Shown one piece after another: positions 36,201 through 43,832 of a stretch of DNA of 64,000 bases. This DNA comes from an uncultured Eubacteriales bacterium (GTDB lineage: Bacteria; Bacillota; Clostridia; Oscillospirales; CAG-272). Where the stretch lies: contig CAKSLQ010000009.1 in assembly GCA_934467415.1 (NCBI GenBank), positions 1-64,000 on the forward strand, in the 5' to 3' direction. The translations under genes were made by a program, and so were the position numbers. The notes below the pieces were generated by a model. That model was not told the DNA's origin and did not search any database. It was given only the letters and a program-made list of their open reading frames with translations. The stretch's first letter is position 1. Each line of letters opens with the position of its first letter.

Positions 36201-36875
36201 GTCCTTGGTCATATCGCTGTCGTCAACGCCGTTGACCTTCTTCAGCAGATCGGCAAGGAGCTGCTCCCTTGCGTCGGAGGTCTGGCTGATCTCGGTAACC
36301 AGCGCGTCGTAGACCATCTGCGCGGTCTGGCCGCGGTTGAGGTAATCGGTGCCCTTGACGTTCTTCAGCGCAAGACCGAGCTTGTCAACCTTGGTGATAT
36401 AGGAGATCGGGTAGGTGGCGATCATCTCCTCGGTCTCGTAGCCGAGCACGCGGACGAGCATCGCGCACATATCCTGATACATGATCTGCGCGTTGTAGCC
36501 GAAGCGGCCGTCACCGTAGCCGCGGATAATGCCCATATTGGCAATCAGGTCCATCACGGGGCCGTACTCGGGTACATCCGAGAAGACATCGCTCTTCCCC
36601 GTGCCGTATGCGCTCTCGTTGGTGATGCCCGTGGCGATGCGCGCAAAGAAAAGCGCTGCCTGGTAGCGCTGAATCGGCTCTTCCAGGTGCAGCTGTCCGT
36701 CGTCGTAGCCCTTCAGGACCGAAATGGTCTCCAGATACTTCGCCGTCGTGGTATAGTCCTTATACTCGTCGGATGAAGCAATGATGAAGATTTCGAGGCC
36801 GCTCGCCGAGATCAACATGGCGAGCATCATAACGACCGACAGCGCGATCGCTACGATCTTCGTGTGTTTTTTCAT
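33273..36875 (-). CDS. S-layer-type protein with N-terminal SLH domains (paralogue 3)
   Basis: This 1200-residue exported protein has a signal peptide (about residues 1-35), SLH repeats at about 40-220 (YQAALFFARIATG, FGYNAQIMYQDMCAMLVRVL, NRGQTAQMVYDALV) and a long beta-rich tail. The tail shares positions with paralogues 1 and 2 (FGQYASRTYKDSSNGNKAA, SGDFMIYNYNKLTNKLYVAA) but is more diverged. The start at 36875 is chosen because AAGGAGAAAGAG precedes it and the signal peptide begins there; the longer in-frame opening has no site and covers the promoter. It is first in the three-gene array, with its own promoter and terminator. Confidence 0.87.
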   Translation of the reverse strand: MKKHTKIVAIALSVVMMLAMLISASGLEIFIIASSDEYKDYTTTAKYLETISVLKGYDDGQLHLEEPIQRYQAALFFARIATGITNESAYGTGKSDVFSDVPEYGPVMDLIANMGIIRGYGDGRFGYNAQIMYQDMCAMLVRVLGYETEEMIATYPISYITKVDKLGLALKNVKGTDYLNRGQTAQMVYDALVTEISQTSDAREQLLADLLKKVNGVDDSDMTKDTYLERNFKVSSRMEFVLVATEKYKLDGYSYAAKDKITMTYTYTDDKNVKHTDEWTFPVEGGPTAGVSEADLIGKHFTLVFDSKTPTQAELDKGDIGVIYAEMTDPDVYENLGELNVVKYDKTKETLSLNKTTVKFADSKVAAPTILTYTDNAAKVFAELTYDELVKKLESLGYFRIDAYDYDDDGVYDELVYIPYTFGQYASRTYKDSSNGNKAAAFTMIGTYAAAPVYDTTNGAAKTAENRTNFIERFAGTTSMASSTSKYTPGDSTLTVSKAKGELAKDTKLSGVEIKSGDFMIYNYNKLTNKLYVAANLGTMQTGTLSGLNKKAQTVTIDGDALAIGILGNMDAATGILAGTDAYEAIEETRLQPILSSYKKGEINVRYLEYDGKIAYIESYSDTDNLVCGDYVIVDIEKTMKDHKKAVNNDDEVWDIGFENGNAVVKVYNPETAKIETVKVESLTVRTRSGDETQSFKNAEERNKLGIWTKNTLYDLFKANGAIYLSEDSDGDGFLELYAAGTKKFDGEYVDKNGNKTAGILGAPVIQASGSNADVSFGFGKSNKFVGTNYIGIPTDRYVTGADTVAIVIAGDGYAAVTGELGKKTTEINSLWLSAAAEVLRSDSKALIIYDPASTLSETYKGNTASIWHTGETADKDDGIGYYLFGAASKYIESRLKLDESGNPVEDDNGKKLYEHEYKNLINLRTNRNESITLVSTDAEPITEDVINSVTAVIRVDAENNEVKLTSFGEVYVENGDYTYGGFSWLAAADRIQFVTMPKDGKPGQKVAYDQTTDVKYQTLDTLNVTFIDLDAGAGVDYKKYSFADSYIFHQDNDSNRANYQVVDLEDTTCPDGTFAIRRNYVNGVDATDAIVDGAITTMNAGKNGLICSQHWFRWNGWSDYLIPAVDSNYETIWNYAGSLRVRVTYYAYLDYDPDANSLNAVVVRVGEIIGVVASGEDIPAARDPETEGPTNETITVPEI

Positions 36876-36954
36876 GCTCTTTCTCCTTTTTCGGGCGCCG
36901 CTATGCGAAGCGAATCTGTGCATATTGTCGTGCGGCGACAGATTTCCTAATAGC

Positions 36955-36983
36955 ATATTACTACACATTCGCGGAATTTACAA
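36955..36983 (-). promoter_or_regulatory. promoter of SLH paralogue 3
   Basis: On the minus strand there is TTGTAA (36983-36978), 17 bases, then TAATAT (36960-36955), giving a leader of about 72 nt. Confidence 0.6.
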
Positions 36984-37093
36984 GAGTTTTTTGCGATTTT
37001 GCCCCCAAATTTTCGGCCTTTTTCCGAAAAAGGTTGCGATTCCGCCCCGCGGATGTGCAAAACGGGCAGGGCCCTTCCCCGGCGCGCCCGCCG

Positions 37094-37155
37094 AAAAAAA
37101 AGCGAAGCTGCCCCGGAAGGCCGCCGCGGCGGTTTTCCAAGGACCTCTTCGCTTT
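37094..37155 (-). terminator. probable branched terminator of hprK
   Basis: On the minus strand AAGCGAAG ... CTTCGCTTTTTTTT forms the outer stem, with an inner CCGCCGCGGCGG hairpin. It begins about 10 bases after the hprK stop. Confidence 0.6.
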
Positions 37156-37164
37156 TCCCTTGCT

Positions 37165-38115
37165 TTATCTGTTTTTGTCGGTCTCGTCCATGCCGAACTG
37201 CCCCATCAGGCGCTTGTTGAATTCCTCGGCGGTGTTGTAGCCCATGCGCTTCTGGCGGTTGTTCATCGCCGCGATCTCGAGGACGACGGCGAGGTTGCGG
37301 CCGGGGCGCACCGGGATGGTGAGCGACGGCAGCTCGATGCCGAGGATCTCGGTGGTCTGCGGCTCAAGCCCGAGGCGGTCGTACATCTTGCCCTGCACCC
37401 AGGGCTCGAGCGTGACGACGAGGTCGATCTTCTCGGTGTCCTTGACCGCGCCCATGCCGAACAGGCGGCGCACATCGACGATGCCGATGCCGCGCAGCTC
37501 GACGTAGTGCCGGATGATCTCGGGCGCCGAGCCGACGAGCGACTTTGCCGAGACGCGCTTGATCTCGACCGCGTCGTCCGCAATGAGGCGGTGGCCGCGC
37601 TTGACCAGCTCGATGGCGGTCTCGCTCTTGCCGACGCCGCTGTCGCCGAGGATCAGCACGCCCTCGCCGTAGACCTCGACGAGGACGCCGTGGCGGGTGA
37701 GGCGGGGCGCGAGCATGACGTTGAGATAGGCGATCAGCGCCGCCATGAACTCGCTTGTGCGCTCGGCGGTGCGGAGCAGCGGCACGTCGTATTTTTCGGC
37801 GCAGGCGAGCATGTTGGCGGGCAATTCAAGGCCGGAGGTGATGACGACCGTCGCGGGATGGGTGGCGAAGAACGCGTCCATCGCCTTTTCGACCGCGTCG
37901 CGCGGGCGCTCGTTGAGAAAGCGCACCTCGCCCTTGCCGAAGATCTGAATGCGCTCGGCGTCGAAGGTCTCGAAAAAGCCGATCAGCGGCAGCACGGGGC
38001 GGTTGACCTCGTTGGAGAAAATCCGGATCTCGGCGGCCTCGGTCGGCAGCGCGAGGGGTTCGAGTGCAAATTCGCGAATCAGGGATTCCAGGGAGATGCT
38101 GTACTTTTCCTGCAT
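37165..38115 (-). CDS. hprK: HPr kinase/phosphorylase
   Basis: This 316-residue enzyme phosphorylates and dephosphorylates HPr at Ser46, controlling carbon catabolite repression in Firmicutes. The N-terminal domain (1-130) is followed by the catalytic domain with the P-loop GDSGVGKS (157-164), ADDAVEIKR (about 179-187) and the HprK signature ELRGIGIVDVRRLFG (from 206). The Walker B and K3 regions look intact. The start at 38115 has GGAAAGGAAA upstream and gives the usual N-terminus; the longer in-frame opening covers the promoter. No lgt or ptsH is adjacent. It lies 93 bases downstream of the glycosidase/SLH gene on the same strand. Confidence 0.95.
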   Translation of the reverse strand: MQEKYSISLESLIREFALEPLALPTEAAEIRIFSNEVNRPVLPLIGFFETFDAERIQIFGKGEVRFLNERPRDAVEKAMDAFFATHPATVVITSGLELPANMLACAEKYDVPLLRTAERTSEFMAALIAYLNVMLAPRLTRHGVLVEVYGEGVLILGDSGVGKSETAIELVKRGHRLIADDAVEIKRVSAKSLVGSAPEIIRHYVELRGIGIVDVRRLFGMGAVKDTEKIDLVVTLEPWVQGKMYDRLGLEPQTTEILGIELPSLTIPVRPGRNLAVVLEIAAMNNRQKRMGYNTAEEFNKRLMGQFGMDETDKNR

Positions 38116-38153
38116 ATCGGTTTCCTTTCCCGCAGCGGCGGTATCTTTACTCC

Positions 38154-38182
38154 AGTTTACCACGAAACCGGGTGCAATACAA
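38154..38182 (-). promoter_or_regulatory. weak promoter of hprK
   Basis: On the minus strand there is TTGTAT (38182-38177), 17 bases, then TAAACT (38159-38154). Only moderate matches, but correctly spaced and placed between the two genes. Confidence 0.45.
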
Positions 38183-38208
38183 GTGCGGCCGCGCATCCGG
38201 TTTGTTTT

Positions 38209-41200
38209 TCAGTCCCGGTCCCGGTCGGCGGCGACGGCGTCGGCGGCGCCGTACAGGCGGTCAAACAGGCGCACGACGACGGTGGCCGTCTCGGCGCGCG
38301 TGATCCGCCCGGCGGGGCGCAGCGAGCCGTCCTCGTAGCCGGAGATCAGCCCGGCGGCCACCGATCTTTCCAGCATCGGCGCAGCCCAGGCCGCGATCGT
38401 CCCGGCGTCGGCGAAGCCGCCGAGCGGCGCGTGTTCACCGTCCCCGAGCAGGCCGCCGAGGACGTAGAAGGTCTCCTCGCGCGTAATGGCGTCGCGCGGC
38501 GCGAAGATCAGCCGCCCGTCCGGCGTGTCCTTGCCGCGCATCAGCCCGGCGCCGTAGACGGCGCGGACGTAGGGAAGCGCCCACGCGGCGATGTCCGCGC
38601 TGTCGGCGAAGGGAAGCGCGGTGTCGTCGCCGGTCGCCGGATCGAGGCGCAGCACGCCGCAGAGAATCTTGGCAAACTGCTCGCGGCTGAGGTTTGCATC
38701 GGGGTTATAGACGATTCTGCCCGTCTCGTCCTCACTGCCGCTGACCACGCCCGCAAAGGAGAGGGCGTTGACGTAGTAAGACGACCAGTGCCCGGCAAGA
38801 TCGGCGTAGCGGCCCGTGTCATACTGCTCGGCGAGCAGCAGCGGGCCGACCGCGACGGTGCGCGCCGGATCGGTCGCGGTGAAGCCGATGAGCGTATCGA
38901 GCGTCAGCACGCCGTCCACCGCAGTGGGGACGAGCGTGAGCAGGGCGCGGCCGTTGTAGTCGGCAAAATCATAGTAGGCGTCGTAGGCCTGCGTGACGGT
39001 CTCGGCCGTGCCGTCCGCATGGGTCAGCGTGAAGACGGCGTAGGGCGTCTCCTCGGCGGTGATGCCGTCCGCCCACAGCCAGAGCCGCCGCCCGGTGAGA
39101 CCGCTGCTCGACAGCCCGGCGACATGCAGGGCGACCGCAAACGGTTCGGGCGCGGGTTCGGGTGCGGGTTCGGTTGTTTCGGCCGATTCGGTTGTTTCGG
39201 TCGGCTCGGTTGTTTCGGCCGGCTCGGTCGGTTCGGTTGACTCGGTCGATTCGGTTGACTCGGTCGGTTCGGTTGTCTCGGTCGGCTCGGTTGTTTCGGT
39301 CGGCTCGGTTGTTTCGGTCGGCTCGGTTGTTTCCGTTGTTTCAATCGGCTCGGCCGGGAGATTCGGCGTCAGCACGAACGCGCCGCCCGCGGCAATGCCG
39401 CCGTCTGCCGCATAGGCGAGGGTATAGTCGCCGCCCGTGACCGACGCGCCGCTTTGCAGCAGGCCGTCGAGCTTGAGCGGGGAAGTCGGCTCACCGAACA
39501 GCGCCGGGATCACCAGCGTGCGGTCGAGCAGGGTGAACGCGATGCGGCTGCGCACGGTGGGCAGGGGTTCGGTCGGTGTTTCGGGGTCGGGTTCGGGTTC
39601 GGCGGGTTCTTCTTCGGCGTCATCGGCGGTTTCGCCGGGGATTTTGATCCCGTCCTGCGCAAAACAGAAGGTGCTGCCGCGTTTGACGGCGCGGAGCGCC
39701 TCGTTTTCGCAGCGGACGTCGGCGAGATCGCCGATATAGACCTCCGCGCCGTCGGCGTAGGCGTGCAGCGTCACGGTGACCGTGCCGTCGGCCGCGGCCA
39801 GCAGCAGCGTTTCGGCGGCGCGCAGCTCGTCCACGGTGTCGGTGACGCGCAGATAGCAGGACGCGCGCAGCGTTTCGTCCCCCACGCGGGTCTCGACCGT
39901 GAGGATGCCGCCGCCCCGGACGGCCGCCGGGGTAAAGACGATCGCGCCGTCCGCAATCTCGGCGCGGCCGAGCGTGTCCGAGACGGTCAGGGTCGTGTTC
40001 TCCGCCGTGAGGATGTGTTCGACGGTTTCGCCCGCGCCGCTCTGCACGGCGGCGGGGATCGGGCAGGCCGCGCCCGCAAGCAGCGTCAGCGTCGGGGGCG
40101 TGAGCAGCAGGCGGTGCGCCGCCTTTGCGGCGTCGTCCTTTTCATAGAGCGCGGCCGCATTGGCAACCTTGCGTTCGCCGCCGTCCGAGGGGCGGTTCTG
40201 CACGGCGGCCGTGCCGTCCGCAAAGGTGACGAGCGCGGTCGAGCCGCCGCCGTCAAAGTTGATCGCCTCGGTGCAGCCGAGCGCCGCGAGGGTGTCGGCC
40301 AGCGCCGCGAGCGTCAGTCCGCCGGCATAGCCCGTGCGGCGGCCGTCGGCGACGAACAGCAGGTAGCTGCCGTCGGCTCTGACACCGAGCGCGGTGCGGG
40401 GCTGGCGGGTCTTCTCGTGCTCCTCGTTGACCGTGCCGTCCTCGAATCTGCCCTCCCGGAGGATGACGTCGCCGCCGCCGAGCGCGGAAACCGCGTTTTC
40501 AAACCCGCTGTCGCAGGCCACGCGCACCGTGACGGTCTCGCCGACCGTCAGAGCGGCATAGTCCGAGGCCGCCGCAAAGGCGGTCGGCACGGTCAGCACG
40601 GCCGACCCCTCCGGGATCGCGCCGTTTTCGGCCGCCTCGCGCACCTCGGTGACTTCGGCGGTCACCTCGCCGCCAAGCGTGAGCGCGCCGTCGAGCGCGA
40701 GGACGTATTCGGTCGCGGCAAAACCGGCGAGCGTCGTGGTCTCGCCGTAGTCGCGGGTGAGCAGGTAGACGCCGTAGACGCCGGGGTATTTGTTGACGTG
40801 GCTGACCGGGAGGGTCGCCGCATCGGTCTCGATCGTGACGGTCTCGCCGATCTTGCCGAAGATCACGCCGCCGTCCTTATCAAAGCCGACCGCATCGCGG
40901 CCGTCCGAGGAGGACAGCAGCCGCCCGTCCGAGACCAGAACGCCCATCGGCACGCCGGTGTACAGGCTGAAAAAGTCGGCGTTGACGGCGGCGGTGAGCG
41001 TTTCGCCCTCTACGGCCGCCGCATTTTGCAGGGAGGAGAGCTTCTCGCGGCTGTGCAGGCCCGCGCCGAGGTTGACGGCGGCGATCCGCGCGCCGGAGGC
41101 CGGGGAAGCGGTGACGGTGAACGCCGTCTGCACCACCTCGCCGGAGGCGCGGTTCTCATAGCGCGTGAGCGTTGCCGCCGCGCCGAGCGGCGTTTCCGTG

Positions 41201-41430
41201 AGGTTTGTGATGCTGCCAAACGCGCCGAGCGTGTCCGGGTAGACCGGCGCGGCCGGTTCTGCGGCGGGGTCGGGCTCGGTCGTCGGCGCGGTTCCGGTAT
41301 CGGAAGCGGTTGCAGCCGCGGCGGCGGTTTCGGCCGCGGCGACGGTTTCGGCTGCGGCGGGCAGCAGCAGCGAAAGGGTGAGCGCGAGCGCCGTCAGCGC
41401 CGCGATGAATTTTTTATATGTATGCGTCAT
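38209..41430 (-). CDS. phosphodiester glycosidase (NAGPA-like) with C-terminal SLH domains
   Basis: This 1073-residue exported protein has a signal peptide (about 1-29) and an Ala/Thr/Pro-rich spacer. A phosphodiester-glycosidase domain covers about 100-430 (AAVNADFFSLYTGVPMG, then NFDGGGSTALVTF and QNRPSDGGERKVANA). Next comes a beta-rich region, a long Thr/Glu/Pro linker (about 690-760) and three SLH repeats (about 885-1073; NLSREQFAKILCGVL, ITREETFYVLGGLL, ITRAETATVVVRL). The NAGPA domain is known for removing GlcNAc from phosphodiester-linked glycans in the human uncovering enzyme; bacterial homologues are poorly characterised. A teichoic-acid-like surface polymer is a plausible substrate. 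The start at 41430 has AGAAGGAAT upstream. Confidence 0.88.
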   Translation of the reverse strand: MTHTYKKFIAALTALALTLSLLLPAAAETVAAAETAAAAATASDTGTAPTTEPDPAAEPAAPVYPDTLGAFGSITNLTETPLGAAATLTRYENRASGEVVQTAFTVTASPASGARIAAVNLGAGLHSREKLSSLQNAAAVEGETLTAAVNADFFSLYTGVPMGVLVSDGRLLSSSDGRDAVGFDKDGGVIFGKIGETVTIETDAATLPVSHVNKYPGVYGVYLLTRDYGETTTLAGFAATEYVLALDGALTLGGEVTAEVTEVREAAENGAIPEGSAVLTVPTAFAAASDYAALTVGETVTVRVACDSGFENAVSALGGGDVILREGRFEDGTVNEEHEKTRQPRTALGVRADGSYLLFVADGRRTGYAGGLTLAALADTLAALGCTEAINFDGGGSTALVTFADGTAAVQNRPSDGGERKVANAAALYEKDDAAKAAHRLLLTPPTLTLLAGAACPIPAAVQSGAGETVEHILTAENTTLTVSDTLGRAEIADGAIVFTPAAVRGGGILTVETRVGDETLRASCYLRVTDTVDELRAAETLLLAAADGTVTVTLHAYADGAEVYIGDLADVRCENEALRAVKRGSTFCFAQDGIKIPGETADDAEEEPAEPEPDPETPTEPLPTVRSRIAFTLLDRTLVIPALFGEPTSPLKLDGLLQSGASVTGGDYTLAYAADGGIAAGGAFVLTPNLPAEPIETTETTEPTETTEPTETTEPTETTEPTESTESTESTEPTEPAETTEPTETTESAETTEPAPEPAPEPFAVALHVAGLSSSGLTGRRLWLWADGITAEETPYAVFTLTHADGTAETVTQAYDAYYDFADYNGRALLTLVPTAVDGVLTLDTLIGFTATDPARTVAVGPLLLAEQYDTGRYADLAGHWSSYYVNALSFAGVVSGSEDETGRIVYNPDANLSREQFAKILCGVLRLDPATGDDTALPFADSADIAAWALPYVRAVYGAGLMRGKDTPDGRLIFAPRDAITREETFYVLGGLLGDGEHAPLGGFADAGTIAAWAAPMLERSVAAGLISGYEDGSLRPAGRITRAETATVVVRLFDRLYGAADAVAADRDRD
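39170..39350. repeat. in-gene tandem repeat encoding a Thr-Glu linker
   Basis: Short degenerate units built on GGTTGTTTCGGTCGGCTC-type hexamer and 18-mer steps encode the TETTEPTETTEP linker. All units are multiples of three, so the frame is kept. Such tracts usually vary in copy number between strains. Confidence 0.85.
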
Positions 41431-41480
41431 GCGGATTCCTTCTTTGCGGTTTCGCGAACAAGCTGTATATGGATAGTTCC

Positions 41481-41509
41481 ATTGTAGCACACACGCATCG
41501 GCAAGTCAA
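41481..41509 (-). promoter_or_regulatory. promoter of the glycosidase/SLH gene
   Basis: On the minus strand there is TTGACT (41509-41504), 17 bases, then TACAAT (41486-41481); about 45 nt to the ATG. Confidence 0.75.
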
Positions 41510-41559
41510 AAGAAATTTGCGGAAAGCCGCCGCAGCGGGGAAGCGGAAAGGGGGGTATG

Positions 41560-41910
41560 CCTCCCCCGGCAAAGAGAGGTGGCACGCGAAGCGTGACGGA
41601 GGGATTGTTACAAAATCACGAAACAACCCCTCAGGCGGCTATCGCCGCCAGCTCCCCTTGCACAGGGGAGCCAAAGCACGCGCAAACCCGGTAGGGGGCG
41701 GCGCCCTTTCAGGCTTCCCCAATGGGGAGAGCTGTACGAGACGCAAAGCGTCTCGCGGAGTTTTCCCGATGGGAAAACATCCTGAGCGCAGGCGACTGAT
41801 GAGGGACTGTGCAAAGCAAAGCGCCGCACCATGCTGTGCCGGCTGCCTACATGCCCTCATCCACCGCTGACGCGGTCCCCCTTCCCCCAGAGGGAAGGCT
41901 TAGATAGAAC
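41560..41910. repeat. mosaic hairpin repeats, 41.7 kb
   Basis: The 563-bp gap holds a complete type B element in reverse orientation (about 41573-41672) and a GGTAGGGGGCGGCGCC fragment. A type A element (about 41708-41902) follows. Its first inner arm is interrupted by the nested pair GAGACGCAAAGCGTCTC and TTTTCCCGATGGGAAAA. No gene is seen. Confidence 0.8.
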
Positions 41911-41938
41911 GGTACGAGGCAATTCTCCCCCACGCGCG

Positions 41939-41966
41939 AAAAAACCTCCCGGATCGGGAGGTTTTC
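41939..41966 (-). terminator. terminator of the SleB-type hydrolase gene
   Basis: ACCTCCCG, GAT, CGGGAGGT stem; on the minus strand followed by TTTTTT. Confidence 0.88.
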
Positions 41967-41993
41967 GTTGTTTTCAGCAAGCCTTCGCTTTTC

Positions 41994-42836
41994 TCAATAG
42001 TAGAACACGTGGTTGCCGATGGTCTCGATATATTCGCGGTTCTTCGCCATCCAGCTTCCCTTGCTCACGCGGCCTGCACAGAAGTAGAGCGCGTTGTCCA
42101 CGACCTCGACGCCCTCGAGCACGACCTTGGCGGCGCGCACCGAGCTGTCGGTCGGGTCATTGTAGATCGAGCCGGTGGCGACCGGCGAAAACTGCGTGCC
42201 GTATTTGCGGTCAAAGATGACGCCGTAGACCGTGTCCGGGAACGAGCCGTCCTCGGTGCGGTTCATCACGACGTTGCCCACCGCGATCTGCCCGCGGAAA
42301 GGCTCGCCGCGGCTCTCCGCCGAAATGATGCGGGAAAGCCAGTAGACAATGTCGCTGTCATAGAACGTGTCGCCGTGCTCCAGCGCGGTCGGCGTGCCGG
42401 TAAGATACACCGCCTTTTCGGCCGCGTTCCACGTGCAATCCAGCGAGTAGGCGCGGCTGATTGCGCGGATCGGCACATAGATCGTACCGTCGATGTTGCG
42501 GTTCTTCGCAAGCTCGGAATAAATGATTCTTGCGTTCGCCTCAATGTAATGTTCGTCTGCCTTCGCCTCGACCGTCATGCCGAGCGAAGTTGCGACCGAA
42601 ACGCCGCGGGAATCGTCCCACGCAAACGTTGCGTCCGGGTCTGCTGCGAGAATACCTACGCGATAGGGGATGTACGCCGTGCCCTCTGCGAGCCGTGCGC
42701 CTTCTACGGGGTTGCTGTTGATATAAAGGTCAATGGGGGTACCGAAATTTTCGGAAGCCGCGCAGGTAAATGACATCAGCAGCAGGGAGAGCACCGTGAC
42801 ACAGAGCCAGAGTGCCGTCTTTTTGCATAATTTCAT
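41994..42836 (-). CDS. SleB-type cell wall hydrolase with stalk domain
   Basis: This 280-residue exported protein has a signal peptide (1-26) and a copper-amine-oxidase-N-like stalk domain (about 30-150; AYIPYRVGILAADPDATFAW and TIYVPIRAISRAY). A hydrolase_2 domain (about 163-280) follows: LSRIISAESRGEPFRGQIAV, then VVMNRTEDGSFPDTVYGVIF and QFSPVATGSIY. The glutamate in SAESRGE is the catalytic acid in SleB-type muramidases/transglycosylases, which degrade spore cortex or vegetative wall. Lack of a classic SleB PG-binding domain and the presence of a stalk suggest a surface or spore-envelope location. AAGGAGA precedes the ATG. Confidence 0.9.
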   Translation of the reverse strand: MKLCKKTALWLCVTVLSLLLMSFTCAASENFGTPIDLYINSNPVEGARLAEGTAYIPYRVGILAADPDATFAWDDSRGVSVATSLGMTVEAKADEHYIEANARIIYSELAKNRNIDGTIYVPIRAISRAYSLDCTWNAAEKAVYLTGTPTALEHGDTFYDSDIVYWLSRIISAESRGEPFRGQIAVGNVVMNRTEDGSFPDTVYGVIFDRKYGTQFSPVATGSIYNDPTDSSVRAAKVVLEGVEVVDNALYFCAGRVSKGSWMAKNREYIETIGNHVFYY

Positions 42837-42942
42837 TCTGCTATTCTCCTTGTAAATTTTGGGGGTCCATTGCTGAAAAGCAAACTTCGGAAAACGGGCG
42901 TTTGCCTACACTTTTGCACCCGATCTCCCGAAAACGCCTGTT

Positions 42943-42972
42943 ATAATAGCACAACTTTCCCCACTTTGTCAA
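42943..42972 (-). promoter_or_regulatory. promoter of the SleB-type hydrolase gene
   Basis: On the minus strand there is TTGACA (42972-42967), 18 bases, then TATTAT (42948-42943), about 107 bases before the ATG. The leader contains GGCGTTTTCGGGA and CCGAAAACGGGCG-like repeats. Confidence 0.7.
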
Positions 42973-42979
42973 CACTTTT

Positions 42980-43655
42980 TTTGCGGAGTGTGCCCGTCTG
43001 CCCTCCGGAGGCGCTATCATTTTTGCCCCGTTTCGCGCGGTTTTATTCAATCTATTTATATAGGACCGGGCGGAAAGTACACTTTTTCCGGAGCAAAATA
43101 TTTTTTGTCCGCGGGGCGAAAATGCATTTCTCAACAGGGTTTACAAAAGCGGCACAGCCACTTTTTCGCCGAAAAAAAGCGAATGCGGGCGAACGGCGGG
43201 GGTCGGAAAGCGGAAGGTCTGCGGCGGGGTTATTTTGGGGCCGCCGACGGCGGAAAGCGGCGCGTTTCGGAAGCGGTTTCCGCGGTTCGTTTCCGGGCGG
43301 TTTCACGTCCGCCGTTCACCCGGTTTTCAGCGGATTTTCACCCCGTTTTTGCACGGTTTTCTTCATTATTATATATAGAAGACAAAACGCGGCCTCCCGC
43401 CCGAAAAGCGCGCGCTGCAAAACTGCTTTCCGCCGCCGTGCGGCGGCGCGCAAAACGGAGTTCGCGCGGTGCGGAAACTGCTGCTGCACGGCGGGTCTGC
43501 CGCGGCGCGGCGGCAGTACGCGCGGCCGTCGGCCGCGGGCGGGGAAGTGCCGCATCGGCAATGCCCGCGCAGTCGCGCGGTATCGCCGCGGACGGGCGGC
43601 GAACCACGTCGAATTGTGTCCTGTCATTTTTTGGGCGCAAGATGTAGTGTTGCAA
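42980..43655. other. long G+C-rich intergenic region upstream of parAB
   Basis: About 680 bp without a supportable gene: the open frames here have no ribosome-binding site and Arg/Ala-rich shadow composition. The stretch lacks the mosaic repeats seen in every other long gap. It contains two AT-rich islets (about 43040-43062 and 43362-43382) and several GGCGG/CCGCC hairpins. A lone parS half-site, GTTTCACGT, occurs near 43301. I see no DnaA-box cluster. Confidence 0.6.
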
Positions 43656-43657
43656 AG

Positions 43658-43671
43658 GTTTCACGTGAAAC
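43658..43671. promoter_or_regulatory. parS site 1
   Basis: GTTTCACGTGAAAC, a perfect 14-bp palindrome matching the core of the bacterial parS consensus (TGTTTCACGTGAAACA); extended to 16 bp only one edge base differs. It lies 162 bp upstream of parA. ParB binds such sites and loads SMC near the chromosome origin. Confidence 0.92.
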
Positions 43672-43708
43672 AATCCGAGACTTACGCAGCGCATTTTCGC
43701 GCCGACAA

Positions 43709-43724
43709 TGTTTCATGTGAAACA
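43709..43724. promoter_or_regulatory. parS site 2
   Basis: TGTTTCATGTGAAACA, a 16-bp near-palindrome with one change (C to T) in the centre of the parS consensus. It lies 37 bp after site 1 and about 50 bp upstream of the parA promoter. Confidence 0.85.
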
Positions 43725-43773
43725 TTTTTGCATGGAGAAATGTGAATTTTATCTTAATTTTATGGGTCTTCGG

Positions 43774-43802
43774 TTGACTTATAAGGCGCAGGGTGCTATA
43801 AT
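43774..43802 (+). promoter_or_regulatory. promoter of parAB
   Basis: TTGACT (43774-43779), 17 bases, then TATAAT (43797-43802); about 23 nt of leader before the ribosome-binding site. Confidence 0.8.
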
Positions 43803-43832
43803 AGGGACAGTCTTCAAGTTTTGGAGGGTCAT

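Noticed and set aside
33204..36776. A 1190-residue plus-strand open frame over SLH paralogue 3
   Set aside because: It starts inside a repeat and terminator and mirrors the real minus-strand gene; no recognisable protein features.
39170..39350. CRISPR or intergenic satellite
   Set aside because: The tandem units are in frame inside the glycosidase/SLH gene and encode a Thr/Glu linker.
43301..43309. A third parS
   Set aside because: Only a half-site (GTTTCACGT) without the second arm.
42870..43745. Open frames of up to 291 codons in the gap before parA
   Set aside because: No ribosome-binding sites, Arg/Ala-rich, overlap the hydrolase promoter or the parS sites; no family resemblance.
42837..43832. 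Chromosome origin (oriC) in the parAB gap
   Set aside because: No cluster of TTATCCACA-like DnaA boxes and no dnaA or dnaN nearby; parS shows only proximity.
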